The notes: generated by a model not told the origin, from the sequence alone. DNA of 13,401 bases from Treponema sp. (GCA_031255815.1 JAIRRU010000071.1:1-13401); one strand, 5' to 3'; counted from the stretch's first letter, positions 1 through 7,572 are shown. Numbers and translations are program-made.

Positions 1-322
1 CCAGCGAATCCCGGTGTTCCCCCGCGGCCCCGTCGAAGGAAGCCAGGACTTCGGCAAGCTCCCGCTTCTTCCCCTCAAGGCTGTCCAGGGCCGCCTGTTC
101 CGCCCCGCCAATGGCGGCGTTCAGTTCCGCCGCCGCGGCTTCCCACTTTTGCCGCTGGGCGCTAAAGAGCGCCTCCAGCGAATTCCGGTGTTCCCCCGCG
201 GCCCCGTCGAAGGAGGCCAGGGCTTCGGCAAGTTCCCGCTTCTTCCCCTCAAGGCTGTCCAGGGCCGCCCGCTCCGCCCCGGTAATGGCGGTATCCAGCT
301 CCGCCGCCGCGGCTTCCCACTT
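1..322 (-). repeat. 174-bp tandem repeat within the coiled-coil gene
   Basis: Copy 1 begins at 1 and copy 2 at 175, a period of 174 bp (58 codons, in frame). Over the first 148 bp of each copy I count 12 mismatches (about 92% identity); similarity fades beyond about 322. The translated unit includes LAEVLASFDGAAGEH and QKWEAAAAELNAAI. Weaker relatives of the same block start near 403, 589, 850, 1435 and 2116, at irregular codon-multiple spacing. The high identity of the two leftmost copies suggests a recent duplication; a further copy may lie outside the window. Confidence 0.85.
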
Positions 323-3100
323 CCGCTCCTGGGACGATACCAGGCCGTCAATATCCGAGGCCGATTTAAGCCACTTTTCCCAATAGTCCGACAGGGCCTT
401 GTCCAGGGATTCCTTCTGTTTTTCAGCGATGCTGTCGAAGGAGGCCAGGGCTTCGGCAAGCTCCCGCTTCTTCTCCCCGGCATCCTCCTCCAGTTCGGCG
501 GCGGCGTCCTTCCACTTCTGCTGCTGGGCAAAGACCATGTCGGTCATGGCGGTGTTCATCTTGTCCCACTGGGCGTTCAGGGCGGCGTCCAGCGAATCCT
601 TCTGCTCCCCGGCGATACGGTCAAAGGCGGCCAGGGCTTCCGAAACCTCCCGCCTCTTGGTCTCGATGCTCTCCTGGGCCTGTTTCTCCACCCCGGCGAT
701 GGCGCTGTCCAGCCCGACGGTTGCGTCCCGCCACTTCTGCTCCTGGGCGGCAATGGCGATATCCGTTTTGTCCCGCTGGGCGGTTATGGTTACGTCCAGT
801 TCCCTGACCACGTCCTTCCACTTCTGCGCCTGGGCCGCAAAAACCTCGTCCAGCGATTCTTTCTGCCTTTCGGCGATGCCGTCAAAGGCGGCCAGGGCTT
901 CGGTAAGTTCCTCTTTCTTCGTCTCGATGGTTTCCAGGGCGTCCCGTTCAGCCTCGTTAATGGCGGCGCTCATCTGTTCCCGCTGGACGGCAAGGGCCTT
1001 GTCCAGGGCCGCCGCGGCGTCCTTCCACTTCTGCTGCTGTTCCAGAATGAGGCCCTCGATATCCTTAACCTCCAGCCGCCACTTTTGCTGCTGGGATCTG
1101 GCGATTTCTTCCAGGGATTCCCGCTGGGCAAGGGCGGCGGCGTCCAGTTCCCCGGCAGCGGTTGTCCAGGACTGGCGCTGGGCGAGCACCAGGTTTTCGA
1201 TCTCCGCCATCCTGTCCAGCCACTTCTGCTCCCGCGACTTGGAACTCTCTTCCAGGGCGGCTTCCTGGTCAAGCCATTTTTTCCGCTGGGCTGTCGCGGT
1301 CTCTTCCAGGGCGGTCATGGATTTCCCGAATTCCGCCGACTGGGCTTCCCAGGCGCTCTGGCGGGCCTTAGCCTCGTTCACCAGGTTTTCCAGGGTCTTT
1401 GACCACTCCTCCTGCTGGGCGGCAATGGCCGCGTCCAGAGACTCCCGCTGTTTTCCGGCCATGCTGTCGAAGCCGCTCATGAGTTCGGCGATTTCCCGCT
1501 TCTTGGACCAGGCCGCGCTGTCCAGTTCGACCGCGGCGTCTTTCCATTTCTGTTCCTGGGCCGACAGCAGATCGCTGATAACGGCCTCCATCTTCTCCCG
1601 CTGGGCGTCCATGGCCGCGTCCAGTTCCGCGGCCGCTTCCTTCCACCTTTCCATCTGAGCGGCAACGGCGGCCTCCAGCAGTTCGTTCTGCTGCCCGCCC
1701 AGCTGTTCGAAGGCGGACAGGGAATCGGCCAGCTCTTTCTGCTTCGCCTCAACGCGATCCAGGGCCCGCTTCTCCACATCGGCAATGATGCCGTCCAGCC
1801 CGGCCGCGGCGTCCTCCCATTTTTTCTGCTGGTCGGCGATAACCACGTTTGTCTTGACCCACTGGGTATCCAGGGCCGCGTCCAGGTCGGAGGCGATGCC
1901 TGTCCAGGACTGGCGCTGGGCCATGACGAGGTTTTCGATTTCCGCCGTCTGATCCAGCCACTTTTGCCGCTGGGCCCTGGCGTTTTCCTCCAGATCGGTA
2001 AGGGTTTTCCCGAATTCCTCAAGCCGGGCCTCCCAGGCGCCCTGACGGGCCCCGGCCTCCCGCTCAAAACCCGCCAGGGCCTTTGACCATTCCTCCCGCT
2101 GGGCGGCAAAGGAGCTGTCGAGGGATTCTTTCTGCTTTTCCGCGATGCCGTTGAGGGCGGCCAGGGTCTGGATAAGCTCCTGCTTCTTCGCCCCGGCGGC
2201 GGCGTCCAGCCCGGCTGCCGCGTCCGACCACTCCTGGCGCTGGGCCTTCAGGGTTTCCTGTATCTCGAGCATCCGGGCTTTGGCGTTTTCCTGCAGGGCG
2301 CCCAGCTTCTCTTCCATGGCGTTTTTTACCCGCTGGATACGCTCCTGGGCCTGATCCTTCAGCTTGTTCAGGGTGGCGTCTTCCAGCTTGTCCGCCCGGA
2401 TCCCCGCCTTTTCCACCGCCTCGTTCAGCGCCCGGTCGATAACCTCCATGTCCCGATCCAGGAGGGCCATCCGTTCCTGCTCAACCTTGTTTATCGCTTC
2501 CCGGTAATCGTCCACCCGCCGCTCGATAATCTCCGTGCTGGCTTCCAGATCGGAAACGGCGGACTTTACCGCGGCGATTACCATTTCCCCGGTCTTCTCC
2601 AGGGCCTCGGTGTTCTCCCGCCGGAAACGCAGTTCCAACCCCTGGATGTTCTTTTCCAGGCCGGCCACCCGTTCCCGGGCTTCGGCAATCTGTTTGCCCG
2701 TGGCTTCGACAAAGGACGATTCTTCCCGGACACGGGAGAGGTTCTCCTGCACCCGGGCGGTCATTTTTACCAGTTCCTCAAGGGAACTGTCGTAAGCGCT
2801 GATCCGCTCGTCGATTTTCGCCATGGCCGCGGCTTTGTCCGCCCACTCCTGCTCGTTCGCCTGGAGCCGTTTCATCAGTTCCCGGGCGGATCTCTGCTCC
2901 ACGTCCAGGGCCAGGCTGTAATCCTTGATGGCCGCCGCCTGCTGATCCGTGAAGGAGGAAAGGTCTTTTTTCAGATTTTCCGCGTATTTCCGCACCGTCT
3001 CCAGGGAACGGTTGTTCCGCCGATCGAGGCTCCGAAACAGGATGAGGATCAGAATGACAATACCCAGTGTGAGGAGGTTTCCCGCGGAAAAAACACCCAT
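1..3100 (-). CDS. Long membrane-anchored coiled-coil protein, SpiroCoCo-like (C-terminal part outside window)
   Basis: The frame is open from the ATG at 3100-3098 to the left edge, giving 1033 complete codons and no stop. Residues 4-21 form one hydrophobic segment (about AGNLLTLGIVILILILF), followed by RSLDRR, so the protein is probably held in the inner membrane by an N-terminal helix with the rest in one compartment. From about residue 30 onward it is almost pure Ala/Glu/Lys/Leu/Arg/Gln heptad sequence with very few prolines, i.e. a continuous coiled coil. From about residue 300 it becomes quasi-repetitive, with a recurring Q-x-W-x-x-A pattern and LAEALASFD-like blocks. An in-frame TAA at 3115-3113 rules out a much longer N-terminus; no clear Shine-Dalgarno is visible. 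The start lies 7 bp after the HAD gene stop, so the two are probably co-transcribed. The layout matches proteins that spirochaete annotation calls the SpiroCoCo family; the function is unknown, and a structural or cell-shape role is only a guess. Confidence 0.85.
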   Translation of the reverse strand, partial: MGVFSAGNLLTLGIVILILILFRSLDRRNNRSLETVRKYAENLKKDLSSFTDQQAAAIKDYSLALDVEQRSARELMKRLQANEQEWADKAAAMAKIDERISAYDSSLEELVKMTARVQENLSRVREESSFVEATGKQIAEARERVAGLEKNIQGLELRFRRENTEALEKTGEMVIAAVKSAVSDLEASTEIIERRVDDYREAINKVEQERMALLDRDMEVIDRALNEAVEKAGIRADKLEDATLNKLKDQAQERIQRVKNAMEEKLGALQENAKARMLEIQETLKAQRQEWSDAAAGLDAAAGAKKQELIQTLAALNGIAEKQKESLDSSFAAQREEWSKALAGFEREAGARQGAWEARLEEFGKTLTDLEENARAQRQKWLDQTAEIENLVMAQRQSWTGIASDLDAALDTQWVKTNVVIADQQKKWEDAAAGLDGIIADVEKRALDRVEAKQKELADSLSAFEQLGGQQNELLEAAVAAQMERWKEAAAELDAAMDAQREKMEAVISDLLSAQEQKWKDAAVELDSAAWSKKREIAELMSGFDSMAGKQRESLDAAIAAQQEEWSKTLENLVNEAKARQSAWEAQSAEFGKSMTALEETATAQRKKWLDQEAALEESSKSREQKWLDRMAEIENLVLAQRQSWTTAAGELDAAALAQRESLEEIARSQQQKWRLEVKDIEGLILEQQQKWKDAAAALDKALAVQREQMSAAINEAERDALETIETKKEELTEALAAFDGIAERQKESLDEVFAAQAQKWKDVVRELDVTITAQRDKTDIAIAAQEQKWRDATVGLDSAIAGVEKQAQESIETKRREVSEALAAFDRIAGEQKDSLDAALNAQWDKMNTAMTDMVFAQQQKWKDAAAELEEDAGEKKRELAEALASFDSIAEKQKESLDKALSDYWEKWLKSASDIDGLVSSQERKWEAAAAELDTAITGAERAALDSLEGKKRELAEALASFDGAAGEHRNSLEALFSAQRQKWEAAAAELNAAIGGAEQAALDSLEGKKRELAEVLASFDGAAGEHRDSL
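1164..2143 (-). repeat. Long-range duplicated segment in the coiled-coil gene
   Basis: A block beginning GTCCAGGACTGGCGCTGGGC occurs at 1164 and again at 1902 (offset 738 bp). The same order of landmarks then follows in both: a gtcCAGCCACTT block, a TTTCCCGAATTCC block, and TTTGACCA at about 1398 and 2082 (offset 684 bp). The two offsets differ by 54 bp (18 codons), so one copy has gained or lost about 18 residues while staying in frame. This indicates duplication of a unit of roughly 230-245 residues, older than the 174-bp repeat because the copies are more diverged. Confidence 0.65.
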
Positions 3101-3107
3101 TTGCGGC

Positions 3108-3800
3108 TTAGCTTAACACAAATTGAGCCAGTTTGCGATAGTCGGAAAATACAAAATCCGCCTCCGGGCAGTTCCTTTTAAAGGGCCAGGAGACCAGGGC
3201 GGCTTTCATACCCGCCTGTTTTGCCCCCCGGATATCGTATCTGCGGCTGTTCCCCACGTAGAGGATCCGTTCCGGCCTGCAGCCCAGGCCGCGGGCCAGC
3301 TCTGCAAAGGGAAGGCCGGCGGGTTTCAAACTTCCGGTAAGCTCGGAGCAGAGCACCGCGTCCCAGACCCCGCCGAGCCCCAGGTGTTCAAGCTTCTTTT
3401 CCGGGGGAAAGTCGGAGAGCACGCCCAGCTTGCGGCCCCCGGAACGGATAGCGGCAAGGCTTTCCCTTACCCCGGAAAAGGGGCTGATATCTTTGAAGAA
3501 AGGCTCCCAGCCCCGGTAGACGATGCGATCGATCTTCTCCCTGAGCGCCGCCGGATCGGCGCCAAGCCGGGAGGCCATGAGCCGGGCCTGGAAATTGTAG
3601 AATTCCTCCCCCCGGTCACCGGAAGAAAGCCGCGGGGCCGGCCCCTTGTTCCCGTGGAGTATGTTCCTGGCCTTTCTCAGGGCGAGGAACAGGGGCAGTT
3701 CCCTGAGCATGGAAGGGACAATCCTGATATTAAGGCGGTAGTTGGGGTACAGGGTTCCGTCCAGATCGAAAGCTACCGCGTCAAAAGTATTCCGCGCCAT
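3108..3800 (-). CDS. HAD-superfamily (subfamily IA-like) hydrolase
   Basis: A 230-residue cytosolic protein with the HAD phosphatase motifs in order. Motif I is FDLDGTL with nucleophile Asp12 and acid/base Asp14. Motif II is the Ser of GVLSDFP (about Ser129). Motif III is the Lys of GSLKPAGLPF (about Lys159). Motif IV is YVGNSRRYDIRGAKQAGM (about 182-199). The helical cap lies between motifs I and II, as in subfamily I enzymes acting on small phosphorylated metabolites; the substrate cannot be read from the sequence. In motif IV the usual GD is GN, leaving Asp189 as the clear acidic residue, so metal binding may differ slightly. I chose ATG 3800 because motif I then sits about 12 residues in, as usual; the frame extends to 3869 but would overlap the divergent dehydrogenase gene. 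The coiled-coil gene follows 7 bp downstream. Confidence 0.85.
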   Translation of the reverse strand: MARNTFDAVAFDLDGTLYPNYRLNIRIVPSMLRELPLFLALRKARNILHGNKGPAPRLSSGDRGEEFYNFQARLMASRLGADPAALREKIDRIVYRGWEPFFKDISPFSGVRESLAAIRSGGRKLGVLSDFPPEKKLEHLGLGGVWDAVLCSELTGSLKPAGLPFAELARGLGCRPERILYVGNSRRYDIRGAKQAGMKAALVSWPFKRNCPEADFVFSDYRKLAQFVLS

Positions 3801-3849
3801 TTGGCCATAGTATACTAGAGACAGACTGTTGATATATAGTGGTACTGTT
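3801..3849. promoter_or_regulatory. Divergent intergenic region with possible -10 element
   Basis: Only 49 bp separate the divergent HAD and dehydrogenase start codons, so both promoters must sit here or inside the neighbouring coding ends. The palindrome TAGTATACTA at 3808-3817 contains TATACT on both strands, a good -10 match; on the + strand it would start RNA near 3823, about 26 nt before the ATG at 3850. No convincing -35 box is placed at the usual spacing, so this is tentative. Confidence 0.3.
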
Positions 3850-5403
3850 ATGGAAAGGCTCTTACTCAATCAGGCGAATCTGGAAAAAATCGGGGGAAGG
3901 CTTAAAGTTCCCGGCTACGACCGGGGCTCCCTTCCGGCGCGGATGGTCCATGTCGGGCTGGGTCACTTCCACCGGGCCCACCAGGCCGCGTATATAGACG
4001 CGCTCTTAAACCGGGGCCGCCTGGGGGCGGGGATCTTCGCCGTAAATCTGGTGAAGGACAGCTACCCCCTGGAAGAGATAGCCCGGAGCCAGGACTATCT
4101 CTATACCCTGGCGGCCCGGGGCGGGGACGGCGGCGAGGAACTGCGGGTAATAGGTTCCATTCTGGGTTACCTCAACGCCTCCGGCGATCCGGAGAAGGCC
4201 ATCAGCCTGCTTGCCTCCGCCGAAACCAGGGTGATAAGCCTTACGGTTACGGAAAAGGGCTACCACTTCGACATGGCCCGGGGAGACCTGGCCTGGGACT
4301 CCGGGCCCCTTCAGCGGGATCTTCGGAATCCGCGGGAGCCGGAAACCATGCCGGCTTTCCTCTCCGCGGCCCTGGAGAAGCGGCGGCGGGACAGGGCCGG
4401 GCCGGTAACGGTGATGAGCTGCGACAACTTCCCCTCCAACGGCAGGATCCTGAAAACCGCCGTCCTCTCGTTCTGCAAACGGGCCTACCCGGATCTCGTC
4501 CCCTGGATAGAGGAGAACGCGGCCTTCCCCCTCTCCATGGTGGATCGGATAACCCCCGCCACGAGCCCTTCCCTTCTGCACTACCTGCAGGAAAAATACG
4601 GCGTCGAAGACCGCTGGGCCGTGGGCTGCGAGGACTTCTGCCAGTGGGTGCTGGAGGATCGGCTTGCCGCCGGGGCGGCCTCCGGCGGGGGCGCGGAAAA
4701 ACCGGACGGCGATTTCGCGGCTTCCCTTAAAGCGCTGGCGGAAGAGGGGGCGGGCATCGTAAAAGACGTGGAGCCCTACGAGCTGATGAAGATCCGCCTC
4801 CTCAACGGGAGCCATTCCGCCCTCTCCTACCCCGCCTTCCTTCTGGGCTATACCGGGGTTGCCGAAGCCCTGGGGGATCCCCTGATCCGGCGCTTTATCC
4901 GGGATCGTTACATGGAAGAGGTAAGCGCCACCCTGCCCCCGGTGCCCGGCATGGATCTGGACAGCTACAAAGACACCCTGATAAAGCGCTTTTCCAACCG
5001 GAACATCGGCGACACGGTGCTGCGCCTTGCCTCGGACGGCTCGAAAAAGATCCCCAACTCGGTTCTTGAACCCCTGGCGGAACTCGTCAGGGCCGGAAAG
5101 GCCCGGGATTCGCTGATCTTCGCCCTGGCCGCCTGGGCCCGTTTCCTTTCGGGAAGCGACGAGCGGGGCCGGCCCATCCCTCTGGACGACCCCAACGGCG
5201 GGCCGCTCCGGGAGGCGGCGAAAAGCGCCGGGGAAAACGCGGAGGGCTTCCTAAAGGCCGCCAACATGCCGGAACTGCCGGAAGGGGAACCGGGGCGGCT
5301 GGCGGAAAGATTCGGGGCTTATCTCGATTTGATTTACCGGAAAGGCACGCGGGGGGCCCTGGAGGAATTCCTGGACGGGAAGGCCGCGGAACCCGTCTTT
5401 TGA
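3850..5403 (+). CDS. Mannitol dehydrogenase family oxidoreductase (mannitol 2-dehydrogenase or fructuronate reductase type)
   Basis: A 517-residue protein of the polyol-specific long-chain dehydrogenase/reductase family, which interconverts a sugar alcohol or sugar acid with its keto form using NAD(P)(H). The N-terminal nucleotide-binding domain carries the family signature VGLGHFHRAHQAAYIDALL (35-53). Further family blocks are SCDNFPSNG and SMVDRITPATS. The catalytic signature K-x4-N-x2-H is present as KIRLLNGSH (Lys314, Asn319, His322). Length is normal for the family. I chose ATG 3850 because it is the first ATG that leaves the normal N-terminus MERLLLNQANLEKI; the frame can be extended to 3829, and no strong ribosome site is seen. 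MtlD, UxuB and D-arabinitol dehydrogenases share these motifs, so the substrate is not assigned. It is followed closely by the thioredoxin gene and may share its transcript. Confidence 0.9.
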   Translation: MERLLLNQANLEKIGGRLKVPGYDRGSLPARMVHVGLGHFHRAHQAAYIDALLNRGRLGAGIFAVNLVKDSYPLEEIARSQDYLYTLAARGGDGGEELRVIGSILGYLNASGDPEKAISLLASAETRVISLTVTEKGYHFDMARGDLAWDSGPLQRDLRNPREPETMPAFLSAALEKRRRDRAGPVTVMSCDNFPSNGRILKTAVLSFCKRAYPDLVPWIEENAAFPLSMVDRITPATSPSLLHYLQEKYGVEDRWAVGCEDFCQWVLEDRLAAGAASGGGAEKPDGDFAASLKALAEEGAGIVKDVEPYELMKIRLLNGSHSALSYPAFLLGYTGVAEALGDPLIRRFIRDRYMEEVSATLPPVPGMDLDSYKDTLIKRFSNRNIGDTVLRLASDGSKKIPNSVLEPLAELVRAGKARDSLIFALAAWARFLSGSDERGRPIPLDDPNGGPLREAAKSAGENAEGFLKAANMPELPEGEPGRLAERFGAYLDLIYRKGTRGALEEFLDGKAAEPVF

Positions 5404-5418
5404 GCAAGGCGTCTTGCG

Positions 5419-5427
5419 AAGGAGGAG
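5419..5427 (+). promoter_or_regulatory. Strong Shine-Dalgarno with no ATG/GTG/TTG at the right distance
   Basis: AAGGAGGAG lies 15 bp after the dehydrogenase stop and is an excellent anti-16S match. The codon at the normal distance (5431) in the thioredoxin frame is ATC, followed by AAG CGC AGA. There is no ATG, GTG or TTG in any frame in the next 15 bp. The site therefore argues for initiation at AUC or for a base error in the sequence. Confidence 0.65.
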
Positions 5428-5430
5428 AGT

Positions 5431-6030
5431 ATCAAGCGCAGACTACCGGAACGAAAGGTTCCGCCCGCCCCTCTGATCTTTTTGTGTTTTTTCGTGTCCC
5501 TGTTTTCCCTTTCCCCCGCCGTCCCCGTCCATGGAGACCCCATGGATCTGCCCGCCCCGGTAAGGGAGGCTTTTACGCAGGCGGGCCTGCCCCTGCTGCG
5601 GGAAAAACGGCAGAGCAGGGATTTTACCCTCCAAACCCCGGAGGGCAGGAGCGTTACGCTAAGCCGGTTGAAGGGCAAAGTAGTGTTCCTGAATTTCTGG
5701 GCAACCTGGTGCGGCCCCTGCAGGGTTGAAATGCCCGGAATGGAGGCTCTCCACCGGCGCTACCGGGAAGAGGGGCTTGAATTTGTCGCGGTCGACATAA
5801 TGGAAGACGGCGGGCAGGTACGGAATTTCCTGAAAGACAACAACTACACTTTTCCGGTGCTTCTTGACGCTAGGGGCAGTGTCAGCAACAGTTACGGTAT
5901 ACAGGCGGTTCCCTCGACTTACATTCTCGACCGGGACGGGAAAATAATCTTTTTCGCCCTGGGCGCCAGAAACTGGGATACCCCCGCGATTTTCGCCGCC
6001 TTTGAAAAGCTGCTCCGGAATGGACAGTAG
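5431..6030 (+). CDS. Exported TlpA/ResA-like thioredoxin-fold thiol-disulfide oxidoreductase
   Basis: The C-terminal 130 residues or so form a TlpA-type thioredoxin domain. The active site is FWATWCGPC (Cys94 and Cys97 counted from 5431) and the cis-proline loop is AVPSTYILD (Pro161). Such proteins reduce disulfides on the outer side of the inner membrane. The N-terminus reads as a signal sequence when translation starts at 5431: a KRR basic start, then LIFLCFFVSLFSLSPAV, then VHGD. The next possible start, TTG at 5482, has no ribosome site and would remove the basic n-region and half the hydrophobic stretch; an ATG at 5542 would remove the signal. I therefore prefer the unusual ATC start at 5431, though the TTG at 5482 (182 residues) remains the conventional choice. 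The 3' end overlaps ccdA by 11 bp, so the two products are made together and probably act as partners. Confidence 0.85.
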   Translation: MKRRLPERKVPPAPLIFLCFFVSLFSLSPAVPVHGDPMDLPAPVREAFTQAGLPLLREKRQSRDFTLQTPEGRSVTLSRLKGKVVFLNFWATWCGPCRVEMPGMEALHRRYREEGLEFVAVDIMEDGGQVRNFLKDNNYTFPVLLDARGSVSNSYGIQAVPSTYILDRDGKIIFFALGARNWDTPAIFAAFEKLLRNGQ

Positions 6031-6823
6031 AATACCGGCTTTAAGCGCCTTTGCCGCGGGCCTTCTCTCCTTTGTTTCCCCCTGCGTCCTGCCCCTCCTG
6101 TCAAGTTATCTGTTTTTTATCAGCGGCCTTGACACCGGGGAAGCCTTTGAGGATCCGGGAACAGCGAAACTGTTTTCCCGGTACCGGATTAAAATAGCCG
6201 TCTCCACCCTGTTTTTTATCGCGGGGTTCAGCGTTGTTTTTATCACCCTAAGCGTGCTGGCGTACGGTTTTGTTTTTTTTCTGGGCGGCGCCGGGCGGGT
6301 GATAAATATAACCGCCGGCTCCCTGGTGATCATTATGGGTTTTAACGTCCTTTTTAACTTTATACCCTTTTTGAAATACGATGACAGCGGCGGCCGCTGC
6401 GCGGGCTGCGCGCCCGAACATTCGGTTCTTTCCGCGGGGGAAGGTTCCGTCCTGCATCCGGCAAGCCGGCCGGGGGGCTTTTTCGGCCCTTTCCTCTTCG
6501 GCCTCGCCTTTGGGGCCGGATGGACGCCTTGCGTGGGCGTTTTCCTGGGCAGCGTGCTGCTCATGGCCGGCCGGAGCGAAACCCTCGGCCTTGCCGTGTT
6601 TTACCTGGCCCTCTATTCGGCGGGCCTGGGCCTTCCCTTTCTGCTTACCAGCCTCTTCTGGAGCGCCCTGCTCAAACATCTGCGGCAATTCAGCCGCTTC
6701 ATGCCGGCCTTCAAAATCGTCAGCGGCGTTTTCCTTATCCTGATCGGCCTTGCCATGGCTTCAGGCAGGCTCCTGTTGCTAAACGCCTTCTTCTCCCGAT
6801 GGTTCCCCTGGGCCGCCGTCTGA
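6020..6823 (+). CDS. ccdA: CcdA-type cytochrome c biogenesis/thiol transporter membrane protein
   Basis: A 267-residue polytopic membrane protein with about six hydrophobic segments, the normal size for CcdA (the short DsbD-beta-like family). The two redox-active half-repeats are visible: FVSPCVLPLLSSY (Cys22) in the first membrane segment and GAGWTPCVGVFLGS (Cys171) in the fourth. The family passes electrons from cytosolic thioredoxin through this Cys pair to an exported thioredoxin-like protein; the TlpA-like gene directly upstream is the obvious acceptor. I chose ATG 6020, which overlaps the upstream stop (11 bp) and gives the usual short N-terminus; TTG 6002 would add six residues. The loop between the two halves holds an extra CAGC motif (Cys127, Cys130), not part of the family core. 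The 3' end runs 45 bp into the convergent lipoprotein gene. Confidence 0.87.
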   Translation: MDSRIPALSAFAAGLLSFVSPCVLPLLSSYLFFISGLDTGEAFEDPGTAKLFSRYRIKIAVSTLFFIAGFSVVFITLSVLAYGFVFFLGGAGRVINITAGSLVIIMGFNVLFNFIPFLKYDDSGGRCAGCAPEHSVLSAGEGSVLHPASRPGGFFGPFLFGLAFGAGWTPCVGVFLGSVLLMAGRSETLGLAVFYLALYSAGLGLPFLLTSLFWSALLKHLRQFSRFMPAFKIVSGVFLILIGLAMASGRLLLLNAFFSRWFPWAAV

Positions 6824-7546
6824 GTTGCCCGCCCTGTCTGAGTTATCCGCGCTGGTATCCGCGGTATCCGCGCCGCTATCCGGCCTGCCCGCGTAGCTGT
6901 AACGGTAGAGCCGCTCCAGGATGCTTTTGATCTTGTCCCCGTACTCCCGATCCGCCGCCCAGGTACCGGAAAGCTCCCTGATGGTAGGGGCTGAACCGTA
7001 GCGCACCCAGCGGTAGCGGGGGTCTACCAGTTCCTGTTCAAGGGGGCTGTCGGTGGCGTATGCCTTGAGGTGCTGGATATGGGCCCGCACCCCGATGCGG
7101 GGCTCGGGGAAGCGTTCCCCGGGCTGGGCGGGCCCGGTAGCGCCCAGGCCGCAGAAGTTGTTCATGTCCGGGGTTACCAGCCCCCCGTAGCGGAGGAAAC
7201 CCGTTTCCAGGCACATCTGGGCAAAGGCAATATCGTGGTTCACCCCTTCGGCAGCCGCTTCTTCGGCGTAAAAGGCCGCAAGCTGCGCCAGCTGATCCTT
7301 GTCGGCCTGGGGGTTTATCCCTTCCAGGAAGGCGGCCAGGGTATCCGCCGGAACCATGCCTTTGCCCAAAATACGCAGGGGCGGTTCCGGGGGCGGGGAG
7401 ATGCCGGAAAGCTCCGGCCCCGTTGCCGGGGGGATTGTCCGGCCCTGCTCAACCGGCAGGGTGGAACAGGAAAAAAAGCTAAAAGCCCCGTAAAGAAACA
7501 GCGCGAAGGGGGCAAGCCCGCTTAGGGCGAAGTTCCGGTATTTCAT
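6779..7546 (-). CDS. Glucosaminidase-domain lipoprotein (putative peptidoglycan hydrolase)
   Basis: A 255-residue exported protein. Residues 1-26 are a signal peptide ending in FSFFSC, with Cys27 a plausible lipid-attachment site by the loose spirochaete lipobox rules. A Pro-rich linker follows (about 30-60). Residues about 62-218 match the GH73-like glucosaminidase fold: NHDIAFAQMCLETGFLRYGG contains the likely catalytic Glu114, followed by NNFCGLGATG and RIGVRAHIQHLKAYA, and ending with WAADREYGDKI. The family cleaves N-acetylglucosaminyl bonds in peptidoglycan during growth or division. The tail (219-255) is a low-complexity Asp/Ser/Thr/Gly sequence. ATG 7546 is chosen because AAGGA lies 6 nt upstream and the signal peptide begins MKYR; the longer frame to 7657 has no support. 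The 3' end overlaps ccdA on the other strand. Confidence 0.85.
   Translation of the reverse strand: MKYRNFALSGLAPFALFLYGAFSFFSCSTLPVEQGRTIPPATGPELSGISPPPEPPLRILGKGMVPADTLAAFLEGINPQADKDQLAQLAAFYAEEAAAEGVNHDIAFAQMCLETGFLRYGGLVTPDMNNFCGLGATGPAQPGERFPEPRIGVRAHIQHLKAYATDSPLEQELVDPRYRWVRYGSAPTIRELSGTWAADREYGDKIKSILERLYRYSYAGRPDSGADTADTSADNSDRAGNSDGGPGEPSGEEGV
6844..6882 (-). repeat. Short TATCCG repeats encoding the acidic tail of the lipoprotein
   Basis: TATCCG occurs four times, at 6844, 6856, 6865 and 6877, with spacing of 12, 9 and 12 bp, all multiples of three. It includes two adjacent copies of the 9-mer GGTATCCGC. It encodes the Ala-Asp-Thr/Ser repeats of the C-terminal tail (GADTADTSADNSD) and could change length by slippage without breaking the frame. 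Confidence 0.6.
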
Positions 7547-7572
7547 GAAATCCTTATCGGCAAAGCCGGCCT

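Noticed and set aside
14..1658. Long + strand open frames (up to about 460 codons) across the left end
   Set aside because: They are antisense shadows of the repetitive coiled-coil gene; their Pro/Leu/Phe- or Ser/Ala-rich repeats mirror the opposite strand's heptads and have no family features.
1..2200. Regular repeats that might look like a CRISPR array
   Set aside because: Units are long, in frame, divergent and of variable spacing, and encode a continuous coiled coil; there are no short identical repeats with unique spacers.
3123..3818. A 231-codon + strand frame opposite the HAD gene
   Set aside because: The opposite strand has all four HAD motifs in order; this frame has none of any family.
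3850..5403. Naming the dehydrogenase mtlD or uxuB
   Set aside because: The motifs seen are shared by mannitol, arabinitol and fructuronate enzymes, and no neighbouring sugar-pathway gene settles the substrate.
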